Assembly: GCA_002338385.1 (NCBI GenBank)
Contig: DDIE01000051.1
Coordinates: 30,964 to 65,159 of the forward strand
DNA length: 34,196 nucleotides
DNA from: Proteobacteria bacterium UBA1858
GTDB taxonomy: Bacteria > Pseudomonadota > Gammaproteobacteria > UBA4575
Reading direction: 5' to 3'
Of this stretch, positions 33,152-34,196 are shown piece by piece; within the stretch, counting starts at the first letter, position 1; every line of letters begins with the position of its first letter. A program made the position numbers and the translations under genes. Under the pieces are notes generated by a model. That model was not told the DNA's origin. It saw nothing but the letters and a program-made list of their open reading frames with translations, and did no database searches.

Positions 33152-34196
33152 TTAAAAGAAACCTAAAGCATTTTTATCATGCGACATAATGATGTTCTTG
33201 GTCTGACGATAGTGATCAAGCATCATGCGGTGGTTTTCCCGACCGATACCGGATTTTTTATAGCCGCCAAAGGACGCATGGGCAGGATATAAATGATAAC
33301 AGTTGGCCCACACGCGCCCTGCCTGAATGCCGCGCGACAATGCCTTCATCTCATGCACATCACGCGTCCACACACCCGAGCCTAAGCCATACAAGGTATC
33401 ATTGGCGATTTGCAGCGCTTGGTCCTGATCTTTGAAGGTCGTCACCGAGACCACTGGGCCGAAAATCTCCTCCTGAAAAATACGCATACTGTATTTGCCA
33501 CGAAATACGGTCGGCTCAAAGTAATACCCATTTTCCGCGCCGGCGACGGTTCTAGACTTGCCGCCAGTGAGTACTTCCGCACCTTCCTGTTTGCCAATAT
33601 CAATGTAGTGGGCAATTTTTTCATGCTGATCTTTGGAGGCCTGGGCGCCCATCATAGTATTCATATCCATGGGGTGACCTAAGTTGATCGCCTGCACACG
33701 TTCGAGCGCACGCTGCATAAACTGATCATAAATAGATTCATGGATCAATGCGCGCGAGGGACAAGTACAGACCTCCCCCTGGTTTAACGCAAACATGACA
33801 AAGCCCTCAATGGCTTTATCCAAAAATGCATCATCTTCGGCGCACACACTGGGCATGAATATATTGGGAGGTTTACCGCCCAGTTCCAGCGTCATAGGAA
33901 TCAGATTCTCGGCAGCATATTGCATGATCAAACGTCCGGTGGTGGTTTCCCCGGTAAAAGCAATTTTTTTGATTTGATCTGAGGTGGCGAGTGCTTTGCC
34001 AGCCTCTGCGCCGAAGCCATGCACGATATTGACTACCCCCGGTGGCAATAAGTCAGCAATGATTTCCATTAAACAATTGATCGAAGTCGGTGTTGGTTCG
34101 GCCGGCTTAAGAATGACGCAATTACCCGCTGCCAGTGCTGGGGCTAATTTCCAGACCGCCATCAATAATGGGAAATTCCATGGAATAATTTGACCA
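33152..34196 (-). CDS. Aldehyde dehydrogenase, AldB/ExaC type (N-terminus outside window)
   Basis: NAD(P)-dependent oxidation of acetaldehyde or other aldehydes to acids. The reading frame runs through the window edge; the first visible residues, [22 protein letters not shown], are the ALDH cofactor-site region, so roughly 155 N-terminal residues are missing from a protein of about 500. [39 protein letters not shown] with the catalytic Cys, GEVLTGG-like and [10 protein letters not shown] are present. The C-terminus [20 protein letters not shown] is typical of AldB/ExaC, as is the DUF779 neighbour. The Met at 34165 is internal, not the start. Confidence 0.95.
   Translation of the reverse strand, partial: GQIIPWNFPLLMAVWKLAPALAAGNCVILKPAEPTPTSINCLMEIIADLLPPGVVNIVHGFGAEAGKALATSDQIKKIAFTGETTTGRLIMQYAAENLIPMTLELGGKPPNIFMPSVCAEDDAFLDKAIEGFVMFALNQGEVCTCPSRALIHESIYDQFMQRALERVQAINLGHPMDMNTMMGAQASKDQHEKIAHYIDIGKQEGAEVLTGGKSRTVAGAENGYYFEPTVFRGKYSMRIFQEEIFGPVVSVTTFKDQDQALQIANDTLYGLGSGVWTRDVHEMKALSRGIQAGRVWANCYHLYPAHASFGGYKKSGIGRENHRMMLDHYRQTKNIIMSHDKNALGFF

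Overview
The window looks like ordinary core chromosome of a free-living, aerobic, largely prototrophic gammaproteobacterium with roughly 50% GC. This rests on gene content: cmoA/cmoB, pcnB with folK, rnt, grxD, mlaA, yciO/yciB/yciI homologues, rluB, rmuC and a MupP-like phosphatase beside a YciK-like SDR. The sequence does not settle the order or genus. I see no rRNA, tRNA, CRISPR array, insertion sequence, integrase or prophage gene, and no frameshifted gene. No stretch above 300 bases lacks a gene; the longest gap is 10474-10737.

Layout. 1-627 (-): N-terminal part of pgi, cut by the window edge. 764-868 (-): a 34-residue membrane microprotein with its own Shine-Dalgarno and a strong terminator. 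921-4991 (-): operon pcnB-folK-deoxynucleoside kinase-panB-panC (RNA polyadenylation, folate, dNTP salvage, pantothenate). 5092-6749 (-): glnK-amtB, ammonium sensing and uptake, behind a structured leader. 6960-8662 (-): cmoA-cmoB, for the wobble modification cmo5U. 8764-10473 (-): PAS-GGDEF-EAL protein. 10738-11205 (-): Bcp peroxiredoxin, divergent from mazG (+), which overlaps convergently with nadC (-). 13038-14372 (-): sodium:amino-acid symporter. 14455-16543 (-): argD-argF. 16715-17299 (-): PuuD-like membrane protein. 17426-19213 (+): glutamine amidotransferase of the N-acetylglutaminylglutamine type. 19288-19605 (+): monothiol glutaredoxin, convergent with RNase T (-). 20406-23243 (+): argG, mlaA and an unknown zinc-finger/PH-like protein.

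23289-25300 (-): yciB, yciI, a parvulin-type lipoprotein, then a 61-residue Ala/Pro-rich small protein separated by a perfect 12-bp inverted repeat. 25446-29726 (+): yciO, then trpS-scpA-scpB-rluB with tightly overlapping genes. 29793-32588 (-): mupP-like HAD phosphatase, rmuC, yciK-like SDR. 32753-34196 (-): an aldehyde dehydrogenase, cut by the window edge, followed by its DUF779 companion.

Functional themes are nitrogen and arginine metabolism (glnK-amtB, argD, argF, argG, the amidotransferase), cofactor synthesis (panB, panC, folK, nadC), RNA maturation (pcnB, cmoAB, rnt, rluB), the envelope (mlaA, yciB, mupP, the parvulin) and nucleotide/chromosome hygiene (mazG, dNK, rmuC, scpAB). I found no obvious new multigene defence or mobile system. 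The best leads are the two small proteins, the zinc-finger/PH-like protein, the NAGGN-type amidotransferase without a visible synthetase partner, and several unusually clean RNA or DNA dyads in leaders and gene ends.
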